Source: Acytostelium subglobosum LB1 (Eukaryota > Evosea > Eumycetozoa > Acytosteliales > Acytosteliaceae). From it: a DNA stretch of 64,000 nt. Within the stretch, counting starts at the first letter, position 1. Every line of letters starts with the position of its first letter. Positions 44,131 through 57,522 of this stretch are shown piece by piece. The stretch lies in the NCBI RefSeq assembly GCF_000787575.1, contig NW_012236530.1, positions 1,640,740-1,704,739 on the forward strand, written 5' to 3'. Below the pieces are notes generated by a model. That model searched no databases and had not been told where the DNA came from. It saw nothing but the letters and a program-made list of their open reading frames with translations. A program made the position numbers and the translations under genes.

Positions 44131-45126
44131 ATGGAGGTCAAGAAGATACTACACCTTGGATGGAACAATTGCTATCAGATCAAGTGGCACCATTTGGTGT
44201 GCATTGTGACGACAGATGTAGGACCTAGGATCATCTCTCTGTCGCACAGTGACACACATCATGAGATGTTCGCCTTTGCTCAGGCCGATGCTGGCAAGAC
44301 AGGTGGTGACAGCTGGAGACTCTATGGTGGACATCGTCTGTGGACTGCGCCAGAGGTCGACCCTCGCACCTACTATCCCGATAACGACCCGGTTGAACTC
44401 ATTTCCAACGAGGATAGCGTCACCCTCAAACCACCTCACGAGACTGTCAACAACGTAGCCAAGACAATCATCATCACTGGTCGTGGTGGTAGTGGCTCGA
44501 CTGAGCCCTACTTGGAGGTGCGCCATCAGGTCACCAACATCTCTCGCTGGCCTATTGAGCTCGCTCCTTGGGCCATCACTGTGATGTGCAAGCAGACCCG
44601 TGCTATAGTGCCACTGTCTGAACTGACCCCTGGTCAGACTCCACTGCAGGCAAAGACATCATTATCCATCTGGAACTACACCAAGCTGAACGACCCTCGC
44701 TTCATCTTTGGTGAGAAGTACTTGTTGGTCGATCAACAGCCCACCGCCACCACTACCAACAAGATTGGTGCCCAAGTGAACAATGGTTGGACGGCTGCCG
44801 TGAATGGCACCGGCTCTCTGTTTGTAAAGCTGATCAATCGATGCACCAGAAACCTAGAGGTCGATCATGGAGCCAATGTCGAGGTCTACTTATCGCCAGA
44901 CATTGTCGAGCTCGAGACTGTGGGTCCATTAGAGCGCATCGAACCTGGCCAGCATACTGATCTCGTGGAGAACTGGTTCCTCTTCAGAGATGTCAAGCTG
45001 CCAACGAATGACAGTGACGTCGAGAGTAACGTTCTCCCACTTGTAAGAAAGGTGATGGATCAACAGCCACAGCAACATCATCATCATCACCACCAACACC
45101 ACCATCATGCTGAGCAGCATCAATAA
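44131..45126 (+). CDS. DUF4380-like, mutarotase-fold protein
   Basis: Single-exon, 331 residues. The N-terminus reads ILHLGWNNCYQIKW, then VGPRIISLSH and GGHRLWTAPEVDPRTYYPDN, the pattern of DUF4380 proteins, whose fold resembles galactose mutarotases. Further conserved pieces are YLEVRHQVTN, ELAPWAITVM and VEVYLSPDIVELETVGPL. The substrate is unknown; a sugar-binding or epimerase role is inferred from the fold only. There is no signal peptide. The C-terminus is unusual: a histidine/glutamine tail (45072-45123) with about fourteen histidines, which could bind divalent metal or be simple repeat expansion. It is tail-to-tail with PDCD5 (68 bp). Confidence 0.72.
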   Translation: MEVKKILHLGWNNCYQIKWHHLVCIVTTDVGPRIISLSHSDTHHEMFAFAQADAGKTGGDSWRLYGGHRLWTAPEVDPRTYYPDNDPVELISNEDSVTLKPPHETVNNVAKTIIITGRGGSGSTEPYLEVRHQVTNISRWPIELAPWAITVMCKQTRAIVPLSELTPGQTPLQAKTSLSIWNYTKLNDPRFIFGEKYLLVDQQPTATTTNKIGAQVNNGWTAAVNGTGSLFVKLINRCTRNLEVDHGANVEVYLSPDIVELETVGPLERIEPGQHTDLVENWFLFRDVKLPTNDSDVESNVLPLVRKVMDQQPQQHHHHHHQHHHHAEQHQ

Positions 45127-45194
45127 GAGAAAGAGAGAGAGACAGATGCGTGTAAAGTAAACTTTGTTGTTGCTAATATGTACCCTGCGCAGGA

Positions 45195-45768
45195 CTAGTC
45201 GTCTTCATCAATTGTTCTTCTCTTCATCTGTGATAGATGGAGGGTATTAGTGGTTGGCTTTATTGCTTTCGAGAGGGATACTTACAATAATGTTAGTCTT
45301 TGTTGTCTTCTCACTTATCTGCTCCAGTAATGATACTAGCTTGGCATCATCGACCTTCTCGGCGAGACGTCCACTCTGTGCAGCACCAATGATCATGTCC
45401 TCTACTTGACGTGCTTTGTCACCCTTGACCATCGCTATTCTAGACACTGTGTGTTGGGTAAATGAATCATCATGAGTCAATAATCATATGACACCTGCTG
45501 TGCTGTGTTTGATAATGCCATCGATAAATAGGATGACATACGTCTCTCCCTTGCACTTGGTGTAAGGATCTGTACTAGAATATGACTCCTACGCTCCTCA
45601 TTCTCTCTTCTTTGCTGTTCTGCTTTCTGTTGAGCCTCTGGCTACATATATATATACATATTCGATTGGTTGTGTTAGTTCATGTTCAACATGCCGACCA
45701 TCAGTGTTGCAACGTACGTTTGCTTGTAAACCTCTTTGTTGAAGTGCCTCTAGTTCGTTCTTATCCAT
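45195..45768 (-). CDS. pdcd5: PDCD5-family DNA-binding protein
   Basis: Four exons (45768-45718, 45641-45542, 45446-45286, 45227-45195), all in phase, 114 residues; human PDCD5 has 125. Exon 1 gives MDKNELEALQQRGLQAN. Exon 2 gives the charged helix ending RSHILVQILTPSARERL. Exon 3 has the conserved SRIAMVKGDKARQVEDMIIG and EKVDDAKLVSLLEQI. The last exon encodes only MKRRTIDEDD and the stop, matching the short basic/acidic end of the family. PDCD5 proteins bind chaperonin/TRiC and chromatin factors; the archaeal to human conservation makes the call firm. Its start lies 125 bp from the TTI1 start on the other strand. Confidence 0.93.
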
Positions 45769-45893
45769 CTTCTCAATCAATCGAATAACTGTATGTTGCA
45801 ATTGTGGTCCTTGAGATGAACAGGATTGTCAAGTAGAAACTTTGGGGGGAATGCAGTTCAAATCACAAAGGACGACATAGTGTACACATAACA
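45769..45893. promoter_or_regulatory. Short bidirectional promoter, PDCD5/TTI1
   Basis: Only 125 bp separate two divergent start codons, so both core promoters must overlap here. A G-rich run (GGGGGGAATG near 45843) is the only distinctive feature in otherwise mixed sequence. Confidence 0.5.
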
Positions 45894-48800
45894 ATGGAGG
45901 TCAACAACAACAACAACAACATTAATAGCAACGAGGATAGGATATCGATGAACCTAGCATTCAACAGGTTTAAACCTATATGTGATGAATTACTGTCAAT
46001 ATTGTCAAACAGCAGCAGCAACAACAACAACGCCATTAGTACTCAACAAACTATATTGACCAGATTGACAACATCACTAAACTCACTGAATGATCGTATT
46101 AAGAGTAGTGAACCTAATCAGTTGACCAAGTTAGTGGACTATATCAATATACCAATAGTGTTATTGTTAACACCCGACATGCTTCCGACACCACCGATTC
46201 AACAGTGTGTTGCTCGTGATACCATTCAATGTCTTGCTTTACAGACTGTAGCTCAACTCGCTCAAAGACTCACTGGTCATTCATACCCAACAACTCGACA
46301 GTTCACTGAGATCGTACAGTTGATCAGCTCTATCATTTACAGGTCGACACAACCACAACAACAACAACAAAGTGATAACAGCACCACTACTTCTAAACAA
46401 CAATTGTACATGATCTCTGATGAGCAATTGACATGGTCATTAACAGCATTACAGGCACTCTTCCAATGGTGGTCACCAGTGTCGACATCATCACCATCAG
46501 ACAACCTATACAGTAGTATTGAACAACAACCTTCACCTGATAGTATCACTCTTCAAAGTCCATTGTTTATCTCTATTGGCTTCACAATCTCCACATTGCT
46601 TGGCATTCTGGCATCCAACTCAATCACTAGGAACATCAAACTATCATGTCTGAAGACCTTGTCGATTGTTCTTTATCCTCTAATCCAGAACAAAGAGCGA
46701 GTGGTCGTTCAACACATATTCCCTGGCACACTCACGTCAATGTTCAAAACTGTCACTGCTGATTATAAGGTGGGCACCAACGTAAAGGTTGAGGCACTTG
46801 GAATATTCACCAATCTGATCATAGCTGTACATGGTGACAACAACAGTGATGGAGATAATGGGGTCATTGAACAATTTCTTGCACCAGAATACAGCGATTC
46901 TAGTAGTGCAATTATCCAGAATAACAAACAATCACCAGAGACATCACAAGCAGAGTCCAATATCCATCGCTTCATCTGCTCAATATTTCCCAACTCTGGC
47001 AGTCATTCAAATCTTCTACCAACAACAACAACAGCAGCGTCAAAAAACCGCTCGTCACACCATACACCACAGTCCTCAGTCAAGATTAGTATGCACTTCT
47101 GTATACTGGATAGTACCTACAGGCTACTTCAACACTGTAGCAACACACTACCAACCATTGTACCACCATTGATTGAGACATTAGTACTGTACACACTTGA
47201 TGACAATGAACAACTCAGCAGCAAATCAAAGGATTACCTTTCAAGATTGATGCAACATCAGTCTAGAGTTGGTGGCTCAATCCACGAGACACTACAGAAC
47301 AACTTTAAATATTTGTTTCAGTCACTCCCACGTCTGATATGTGGTGGAGGTGAATCAGTACAACATCAGCAGAGCTTCGATGTTGAGGTGAAGGAGATGG
47401 TGACACAACTGGCCGTATCATATGTCAAAGTCATACCAGAGAGTATAATCGATCATTATATAACAGTACGAATAGATGTCATTTCCTCAACTCTTTTGCA
47501 ACTGGTTGAAATGCACTCACCTCAACCCGACCAACGGATCATCTCTGGATCTCAATCCAGTTTGGAGGATACACTCCGAATTGTATCTGATAATCCTATG
47601 GGTATGTATCAAACAATATAAAGGAGCTCATTTGATCAAATCACTTACCAACATTAACACAGAGAGGTTAAAGACAACATCAAAATCAAAGAGAGTAATG
47701 CAGAGAAACAATATGTCACGACCATATTTACACATCACCAGTGCCAAGTTGGAGAAATGGACATTCGATCTCATTAGAGAACTTGGATCAAGGATCAGCT
47801 TAGATAACTGGATCAATGTGCTAATGTCGGACTCACTCACTGGATCACCACGTATCAAAGAGATACTTCTCACGATCAATCAGATACTGATTGGTGTATC
47901 ACTGTACACCCATAGACACAATGTGGATCACTCTACAATCACCTACATCTTGGACGAATATCTGGATAACAATCTCTTGAGTCTTCCATCAACACCACCA
48001 TCATACAATGATGATACTGATCCGTCATCATCATTGTTGAAACATTCCTCCAAATCATCACATGTTGAGCAATACCTTGACAATACAATCATCAAAACTC
48101 TTGTAGTTGATGGTTTGGCTGTCATTTGCTCATTTGTACAACACCGTACGTATAACATCCTCTTGACAGACATAGAGCATTGATTACCTAACATCAACTT
48201 GCGCCCCTCACAGCTAAACAACAATCAATATATATTAGTAGGGTTATATACCCACTTTTGGAGACCTTGGGTTCTTCCTCACACGACAGCACTGGACTAT
48301 TGGGTCGATCATGTAGCACAACACTCACTACACTCACGACAAAGTTCAATTATGATTCATTGGAAGATATCGTATACAAGAACTCTGATTACCTATTGGA
48401 CCGTGTTGGTAAGTTTGACAGGCTAATAACCGAACAATCAGTGGGAGAGTAGTACAAAAAGAACCAATCTAATAATCGTCCAACAACAGAGAACAACATG
48501 AGGTATCTAAATGAGAATCCAAACACACCAAATGTATTCAAAGGAATACTGAGTATTACTGGTCTTGGATTCCTTCCATTCTTGAAGGACACAGTCGAGA
48601 TGATATTGATGGCTTTGGACACTGCGACCGAGCAATCAAAGAGCATCACTATCTTTATTAAGATCCTGTACAATATCATCAAGGTGTTGTATAACAACTC
48701 GAGGTTGGAGATCAAATACAACTCTCAAGCACTACAGCAGCAGGGTATCAATACCCCTGCTGCTTCTACTGCTGCTGTTTGTGGTAGTGGCCCATTTGAT

Positions 48801-49946
48801 GAGAGTTCCTCCCCAGTTGAACCGAATGCAAGCATTGACAACATCAAATCATTTTTTATTGGTCACCACAAGCAGAAGGAGATCAATGAACAGACACACA
48901 ACTATGGTGGTCAACACATGCAACAGCAGCAACATCAGAAACAACAATCTATGGTGAATGGTGATTCAAAGTTTCTAGTGACAACAGAGAAGCAGAGAGA
49001 GTTGCTCAGTGACATCATTCACAAATGTAAACACTTCATTGGCTCAAGCAACAGGGAGATCAAGATGACTGTACTGGAGATTGTGGAAATGGGACTTTGG
49101 ATCGTATCGACTGGAAATAGGAAATATGGTGGTGATGAGGAAGAAGAAGAGAAGACTGATGAGAGCATACAACCTTCAAGCAAGGTGCGTAACGCTTCAG
49201 ATACCAAGCAACCAAGAGTGGCACTCTTTCCCCTAATTCATACAGTGTGGCCATCAATCGTCAAGAGAGTGCAACAAACGAGTGAAAGAGTCACATGTCG
49301 ACGCGCTTTGGAGCTTGTCCAGTCGATTTCCATTATGGCCAAAGACTTTCTCACACAACGTTACTGGAATGATCTGTTTCCAGTATTACAGAATATCCTA
49401 ATAAGCGAACAAACCAGTGCATCTTTGGAATATCATCCCAATGATAATCAACCAGAGTCAATTATATCATTCCATATTGTGAATAATGGGTCAGAGACGA
49501 CAAACCAGACCAATAGTTTGACAACAACACAACCCCTCATCACACCAATAATTGACTCCAACAATGATCACATGTCCAAAGCATCCAAGTTCACATCTAC
49601 CTATTTATCACAAAACACTGTTTTGGAGACTATCAACGTTCTAATGTCTAGCGTATCAATAGGTAACCAACAACACCTTTTGGACACAGCAAGGCTCACA
49701 CTGCCATACCTATCAATCAAACAACCAGAGCAGTTTCAACGATTGGCAATGACTATTTGGAAAAAGATGACACAACATGACCCTGATAGTCTTTGGCTGA
49801 TTCTCTTTAATCTTTCTGGTGCAAATCTTGTCACCTCAAAGCCTCATCATCATTCCTTTGGCTCACTCCCCAAGATGCCAACCACAAACGAGTACAAGGA
49901 CAATGCAATGAAACTCATCCTACAAATGGAAAGTCGAATACAATAA
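45894..49946 (+). CDS. tti1: TTI1, TELO2-interacting protein 1
   Basis: Four exons (45894-47601, 47663-48145, 48214-48408, 48490-49946) in phase, 1280 residues. The start is followed by an Asn-rich leader, then AFNRFKPICDELLSIL, the conserved N-terminal helix. The HEAT-repeat body contains YDSLEDIVYKNSDYLLDRV, equivalent to the CGYDSLQHLINQNSDYLV block of human TTI1. Later, LFPLIHTVWPSIVKRV and ALELVQSISIMAKDFLTQRY match the C-terminal HEAT repeats. TTI1 forms the TTT complex with TELO2 and TTI2 and stabilises PIKK kinases (TOR, ATM, ATR, DNA-PKcs) with HSP90. Gln, Ser and Asn inserts lengthen it. It is tail-to-tail with aconitase (57 bp). Confidence 0.92.
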
Positions 49947-50003
49947 CAATAAAAATAGATACACATCTACTAACTGTTTGTGAATGATGGGGGAATAATG
50001 TAT

Positions 50004-52943
50004 TTACTTGTTGGAGAGGAGACGACGGAGGACGTATGGGAGGATTCCACCGTTTCTATAGTACTCAATCTCAATTGGTGTGTCGAAACGCAAGGTAGTC
50101 TCGAACTTGGTTCCATTGCTCGCTGTGACAACGATTGTTTGTCCAGTGGTGATCTGTGCTGGGATCTCAATGTTGAACTGCTCAGTGCCCTTCAATCCAA
50201 GTTTGTCTGCGTTCTGTCCTTCCTTGAACTGCAATGGTACGATACCCATGCCAACAAGGTTGCTGCGATGAATTCGCTCAAAGGAAACGGCAATGACACA
50301 CTTGATTCCCTGGAGGTATGGTCCTTTGGCGGCCCAATCTCTGGATGATCCACTTCCATAGTCGGCACCAGCAAGAACGATCAATGGCGATCCGTTGGCA
50401 ATGTACTTTTGAGCGGCCTCAGAGACATAGAGGACCTCACCACTTGGAATATGAGTGGTTTGTGGACCGACTGATGGTGCCAACTTGTTGACGAGACGAG
50501 TGTTGGCAAAGGTACCACGCACAAGAACCTCATCATTGCCACGACGAGCTCCGTAGGTGTTGAAGTCCTTTGGATCGACGCCATGCTCCTCCAGATATTT
50601 GGCAGCGGTGGACTTGCGACTGATGTTACCGGCGGGCGATATGTGATCGGTGGTGATACTGTCACCAAGATTGAGCAGGCAGTAGGCATCCTTAATGTCG
50701 GTCAGAGTGGGAAGGGAGAGTTGCATCGACTGGAAGAATGGTGGGTTGTGGATGTATGTGGACATCTCATCCCATGGGTAAAGAGAGGTTTGGGGTACCT
50801 CAAGAGCGTTCCATCTTGGGTTTCCACCAGTAACATTGGAGTAGAAAGTCTTGTACATCTCTGGCAAAACGGAGCTGGTAATGGTGTCCTGGATCAACTT
50901 TGACGATGGCCAAATGTCTCTGAGGAACACTGGGTTGCCTGTCTTGGAGCTAATGCCAATGGGTTGGGTCTCAAAGTCAATGTCAACTGTTCCGGCCAAT
51001 GCGTAGGCAACGACCAGAGGTGGTGAGGCCAAATAGTTGGCACGGAGGTTGGCATGGATTCTACCCTCAAAGTTACGGTTTCCAGAGAGCACACCGGCGG
51101 CAACCAGATCCTCCTTGATGATAGCCTCACCAACGGACTCGGCAAGCTCCCCAGAGTTACCAATGCAAGTCATACAGCCATAGCCAGTCAAGTTGAATCC
51201 CAATTGGTCCAAGAATGGCTGCACACCACTCTTGTTCAGGTACTCAGTGACGACACCACTGCCTGGCGACAAACTGGTCTTGATGTAGCTGGCAACAGAG
51301 AGACCAGCCTCAACTGCATTCTTTGCGAGTAAACCAGCACCAATCATTACGGATGGATTCGAGGTGTTGGTGCAACTGGTGATTGCAGCAATGGCAACGG
51401 CTCCATGTGTGATGGTGAATTGTTGTCCATTGTGGACAAAGGTGGCCTTCTTGGCGATCTGCTCTGGTGTTAAACCGTAGCCCTTGAATCCGATTGGTGA
51501 CTTCAAACAGGAAGCAAAGTCGGACTTCATGTTAGCGGTGGCAACACGGTCGTGCGGTCTCTTTGGTCCGGCCAATGAAGGAACGACTGTTGAGAGGTCA
51601 AGCTCCAGGGTGGAGGAGTACGTTAGCTGCTCGTTGCGGCTGTAGTCGCAGAGTAGACCCTGAACCTTGAGATATGCCTCGATGTACTCGAGGTTCTCAG
51701 CTGGACGGCCAGTGTTGGCCAAGTACTTAATTGTGTTGGCGTCGGCTGGGAAGTAGCCCATGGTAGCACCATACTCTGGGGCCATGTTGGAGATGGTAGC
51801 ACGGTCTTGGACAGAGAGTGTAGAGACTCCCTCGCCAAAGAACTCAACAAACTTTCCAACAACACCCTTGGCTCTCAACTCTTTGGTGACACAGAGGACC
51901 AGATCAGTGGCTGTCACCAAGTCTGGAAGCTTTCCAACGAATTTATAGCCAATGACCTCTGGAAGAACCATACTCATCTAAATAGAGATATGATTTGAAT
52001 GTTAAAAATATGTCTGTTTGGATGATTGTTAACGATACATACAGGTTGGCCCAACATGACGGCCTCAGCCTCAATACCACCAACACCCCAACCACAAACT
52101 CCAAGGCCATTGACCATGGTTGTGTGAGAGTCGGTACCAACGACAGAGTCTGGGTAGAGGACACCATTGTCTCCCTTGACGACCTCACGGGCAAGATACT
52201 CAAGGTTGACTTGGTGAACAATGCCGTAGCCTGGTGGTGCGATCAAGAGGTTCTTGAAGGCCTGTTGTCCCCACTTCAAGAATCTGAAACGCTCGATGTT
52301 TCTGTGGAACTCCATCTTTTGGTTCTCCTCCAAGGCATCAGCACTAAATGAATGAATGAATATTGGTTAGCATGGTCCCATCATGACAATTGTTTTGGTT
52401 GGTACTTACGTCCTTGAAACATCAACCTGAACAGAATGATCAATAACCAAATCAACTGGAACCAAGGGATTAATCATGTTGGGATCACCACCGAGTCTCT
52501 TCATGGCGTCTCTCATGGCGGCGAGATCAACTACGGCTGGTACACCAGTAAAGTCCTGAAGCAGTACTCTAGCGGGCTTAAATGGAATCTCCACATTGTT
52601 GGCAGTGGTCTTCCAATTCAAAATGTTCTCGACATCCTTTTCGTGAACCTGGAAGTTGTCGCAATTACGGATGGATGCCTCCAAGAGAATACGGATTGAG
52701 TATGGTAATTGTGCTGTGTGACAAGTCGTTGGGTAGTAGTAAGTTAGTTGTATGTCTTTGGAAGATTGTAAAGTGATGAGAAGAGGAGAAGTGTGTGTGT
52801 GCGTGTGTGTGTACGTATTGATATGGAGGCAAAAGGGCTGAATACATACCGACTCTTGGATCATTCAACTTGTTCAAGTTGTAAAAGGAGTAGGATGGAC
52901 CCACAGACAAGGTCTCTTTAATACGATCGAATGGATTGCTCAT
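50004..52943 (-). CDS. aco1: Cytosolic aconitase / IRP1-type hydratase
   Basis: Four exons (52943-52850, 52713-52410, 52343-52043, 51977-50004) in phase, 890 residues, against 889 for human ACO1. It interconverts citrate and isocitrate with a [4Fe-4S] cluster. The cluster ligands are visible as Cys in [11 protein letters not shown] and the Cys pair in [12 protein letters not shown]. Other family motifs: [53 protein letters not shown] and [17 protein letters not shown]-type [16 protein letters not shown]. The absence of a mitochondrial presequence and the IRP1-like length place it with cytosolic enzymes. Whether it also binds iron-responsive RNA elements cannot be judged from the sequence. Confidence 0.96.
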
Positions 52944-53328
52944 GTTTGTATATGTGCAGAATGTAAGTTAAATGTGTAAAAGAATGTAGCTACTACTCTG
53001 TTTTAAATGTTGTGTGTCATTGAATGTGTTGTGATGATCAATTTAACATAATAATTAAATTAAATTAAATTAAAATTATCATTATTGACCTTTTTGGGAT
53101 TCACTAGGTGACCTACCCCACTTTTTTTGTGTGTGGTAAATTTCAATTCACATGTCAAAAGATTTTTTGTCTGGACGATTGTTTTGTCCTATTTAGGACG
53201 TTTGTATTAAACTAGAGATATCTGGAGTGACGATGACACTACCCTTATGTAATGTACTTTAGAATTGTATTTGTATTTAAAATTACAACAGTTGCAACTG
53301 AATATATATATATATATGTGTAAAAAGC
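52944..53328. other. Spacer upstream of aconitase
   Basis: AT-rich spacer with TTAAATTAAATTAAA at 53053-53075 and T runs near 53120-53170. It contains the aconitase promoter and the 3' flank of the coiled-coil/CH gene. No gene is seen. Confidence 0.5.
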
Positions 53329-56300
53329 TTAGAGACCCTTTCTCTTCATGGCCTTGTAGAACTCTGAAAGATAGGTGATGTTGGACAATCTCTCGGGATA
53401 TGGCAGGTCCATCAAATCGTTTGCATCCATCTGGGATAGTGTTTGAGTTTGTGTTAGTTGTTGTTGTTTTTGTTATTGTGTTGGAAAGAACGCGCCAACA
53501 TACCAATGCAGGGACATCGAGATCCTTCTCAGCAAGGTCAAACGCTGTCTTCATGTTCTCCAATCGGTTTGCAGAGGACATCTTGGAAAAGTCCAAAGAC
53601 TTTGGTGAGAAGTGATGCAGTAGGGCACAGTAGGCAAGTCCATCAGTGAACGATGTGGTGAAGTTTACAACATTGACTCCGTCATAACCAATGGTGTTCA
53701 GCTTGACCCACTGCAACAACACATCAAGTGCCTTCTGTCCGTCATTGCTTGGGGATGACGGTGCTTTCGTTGTGGATCCTCCGAATGACGATGTCCTAGA
53801 GAGTGATGGCTGTGTTCCTCCAAAGGATGATGTTCTGTTCAGGCCCGAGGGTTTGTTGAACTGAGGTGACTGGGGTGTCGATGATGGTAGTTGTTGTTGT
53901 TGTGGTGTTGTGTTGCCTCCAACAGACTTCAATTGAAATTGGATTGGGTTGGCATTGACTGTCGATGTGGTGGTCGATGATGGTGTGGATTGTTGGTTTG
54001 TTGGTACAGCTGCCTTCTTCAGGCCTTTGAAGGTGGATGGGTCAAACTTGGGAAGCATCATTCCTGGCATAGCAACAGCACCCTTTGGTATCTTTCTCTC
54101 GACAGGGGCTTCGGTTGCCTCTGACGTGGAGTCAGCGCTTTGGTCGGACTGTGTTAATGTCTGAGCCTCTAGCTCCTTGAGATTTGGAATGTTAGCCTTC
54201 TCTCGTTTGCCAGTAAGCTTGTCCAGAGCTCTCCTTGATGGCTTGTTTCTACCCTTGATCTTGGTTCTGCCGATTGTAAGGTGGACCAGCTTGGCGTGAT
54301 CAGTCTTGTCTTCTGCAATGATGTTTGTAGCAAGAGGAACTGTTGTTGGTTTCTCCTGCTCAAGTTTGGTCGACTTGTCTTGTTCGAGCTTGGTAAGACG
54401 AGCGTCTTCTTCAAGTTTGGCCAATCTATCCTGTTCAATCTTGGCAAGTCGCTCCACTTCTAACTTGGCCAATCTTTCTTGCTCAATCTGGGCAAGTCTA
54501 ACCACCTCCAACTTGGCAAGGCGTTCCACCTCCATCTTGGCCAATCTATCTTGTTCCACTTTGGCAAGGCGTTCCTCTTCAAGCTTGGCCAATCTATCTT
54601 GTTCAATCTTGGCAAGTCTCTCCTCTTCAAGTTTGGCCAATCTATCTTGTTCAATCTGGGCAAGTCTGTCAGCCTCCATCTTGGCAAGGCGATCTGTCTC
54701 CAGTTTGGCCAACCTCTCTTGTTCAATCTTGGCAAGTCGCTCATCTTCCTGTGTGGCTAATCTATCCTGTTCAATCTTGGCAAGTCTCTCCTCTTCCAGC
54801 TTGGCCAACCTCTCTTGCTCGACCTTTTCCAGGCGCTCCTCTTCAAGTTTGGCAAACCTCTCTTGCTCGATCTTTGCTAGGCGTTCCTCTTCCAACTTTG
54901 CCAATCTCTCTTGTTCAATAATGGCAAGTCTGTCAGCCTCCAACTTGACCAACTTCTCGTGTTCAACCTTTGCCAGGCGCTCCTCTTCCAACTTGGCCAA
55001 TCTATCTTGTTCGAACTGGGCAAGTCTGTCAGCTTCCATCTTGGCAAGACGATCATTCTCCAGTTTGGCCAACCTCTCTTGTTCAATCTTGGCAAGTCTC
55101 TCATCTTCAAGTTTGGCCAATCTTTCTTGTTCAATCTGGGCAAGTCTCTCCTCCTCCAGCTTGGCCAACCTCTCTTGCTCGACCTTTGCCAGGCGTTCCT
55201 CTTCAAGTTTGGCCAATCTCTCTTGCTCGATCTTTGATAGGCGTTCCTCTTCCAACTTTGCCAATCTCTCTTGTTCAATAATGGCAAGGCGTTCCTCTTC
55301 ATGTTTGGACAATCTCTCTTGTTCATCTTTAGCTAGGCGTTCGTCTTTCAGCCTTGCCAGTCTCTCTTGTTCAACCTTTGCCAGGCGCTCCTCTTCCAGC
55401 TTGGCCAATCTATCTTGTTCGATCTGGGCAAGTCTTTCAGCTTCCATTTTGGCAAGACGATCATTCTCCAATCTTGCCAATCTCTCTTGTTCAATCTGTG
55501 CAAGTCGCTCCTCTTCAAGCTTGGCCAATCTATCTTGTTCAATCTTGGCAAGTCTCTCCTCCTCAAGTTTGGCCAATCTATCTTGTTCAATCTGGGCAAG
55601 TCTGTCAGCCTCCATCTTGGCAAGGCGATCTGTCTCCAGTTTGGCCAACCTCTCTTGTTCAATCTTGGCAAGTCGCTCTTCTTCCAACTTGGCCAATCTC
55701 TCCTGTTCTTCAACCTTGGCCAGAAGTTCTGCTTCAAGTTTGTGCAATCGATCTTGCTCCAACTTTGCCAAAAGTTTTTCCTCCTCCTGCTTTGCTTGTT
55801 CCATCTTGGCGATACGTAGCTGCTCAATCTTATCCTGCTCGGCCAACTTGGCCAGAAGTTTCTCCTCCCCCAGCTTGGCCATACGTTCCTCCTCTTGCTG
55901 TTTGGCCTTGACCTCCTGCTCTCGCTTCTCCTCCTCTATCTTAGTCTGGCGCTCTTGCTCCAAACGAGCTGTCTCTACTCTTTGTTTCTCTGCCTCATCA
56001 GCCAACCTCCTTTGCTCATTCTCTGCCTCAACTTGCAACTTCTTCTCTCTCTCCTCTTGTTCTTTGGTCATCTTTGCTGCTTCTGATTTTTTGTTGGTGG
56101 AGACGATATCCTGTTCCCAAGATGAGAATATATCGCTGGCCTCAATCGGCTTAGAAGGAGCCTTCTTGGAGAACTTCCTCTCAATGTCATCGAGGTCGAT
56201 CACACCAGTGGACGTATCTTTCTTGACGACTACTGCGGTGGGCAATGTAGGGACTACCTTGAACAGATCATCGATATCCTCACGTTTCTTCTTGGCCTCT

Positions 56301-57473
56301 GTCTCCTTTTTCTCGATCCTTTGCTGCTGCTCCTGTTTGTCCGAAGATTCCTTGGACAGGATATCTGAAAGTGCTGCAGATACCTCGAGCTCATCATCGA
56401 ATATCGAGCCAACAGCCTTCTTCTTTGTTGCCTGTTTGGAGGGCTTAGGGACTGGGGTGGACATATCAAACAAAGAGTCTGTGAGAGATGAAGCGGTATC
56501 CTTGATCTTGGTTTCAATAAGAGTCTCCAAGCCAATGGTGAGGTCATCAGAGAACAAGGACTCAAGCTCTTTGGCCACTATCTTCTTTGGAGTGGCTGGG
56601 GCGGCAGTGACGGTGCCCTCAGATCGATCAGAAGGCCTGGCATCTTCAGAGACAGTGGGCTGGATCTTCTTCTCTGGCACTGCAGATGTGAGTGAAGGCG
56701 ATGACTTTTGTCCAGGGAAACGGAAGTTGGTCTTGAGGAAGGAGTCGGCGTCAAACTCACCAAGAAGAGACTCGTCAACTGGTTGTGAGTTGGATTGTTG
56801 GCTTGCGTCAAATGAAAATAGATCAGATGAATCTTTGCCAAAGATTGATGACTTCTCTTTCGTGAGCTTTGGAGGTTGTTGTTGGTTTGCCTCCTTGGGT
56901 GTTGAGGAGGACTGTGCTGTTGTCAATGCTGTCTTCTTTGTGGCTGATGGTTGGAGAGTTGAGTTTGAGGGAAGAGGCAAGTCGCTTAAGATTGATTCAT
57001 CACTGAACAAGTCAACGGGTGCCTCAAAATCAACTGGAGCAGATTGTTTCTTCTCAAACTCAGAGTCTTTAGTAGGGTAGATGTTAGAATTCTGTTTTGT
57101 ACGATAATAATTATGATAAGACGTCTTACATGTGTTGTACTGTATCAATGTACCCTTACGGTCAGACATTGGCTTGTCTGTATTGAATTGGTTGGAGAAT
57201 GAAATGAAGTCCTCTTTGTCACTGCCACCATCAGAGTCTGCATCCCATAGCTGTACGGTGGGAAGTGCAGTCAACGACTCTTGTTTCTGCAACGATGGTG
57301 ATTGAGATTGTGGAGCATCTTTCGTCTTTGATTCCAACTCCTTCTCCTCGACAACTACCAATGGAGTGGTAGGCGTTGTCTCTGCAAAGACATTCCTACT
57401 CTGTGGTACAACTGATGGAAACTTCTCATGTTGTTCGTTTGCTGCTGTCTCGACCGAAGTACTATCAGTGGGC

Positions 57474-57522
<49 letters not shown>

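Noticed and set aside
54306-57080. 924-codon open frame on the plus strand opposite the CH-domain gene
   Set aside because: It is a mirror of the 24-bp coding repeat: the antisense of the RLAKxExx codons lacks stops. Composition is a monotonous Ser/Leu/Arg repeat, and the minus strand carries the CH domain and splice junction.
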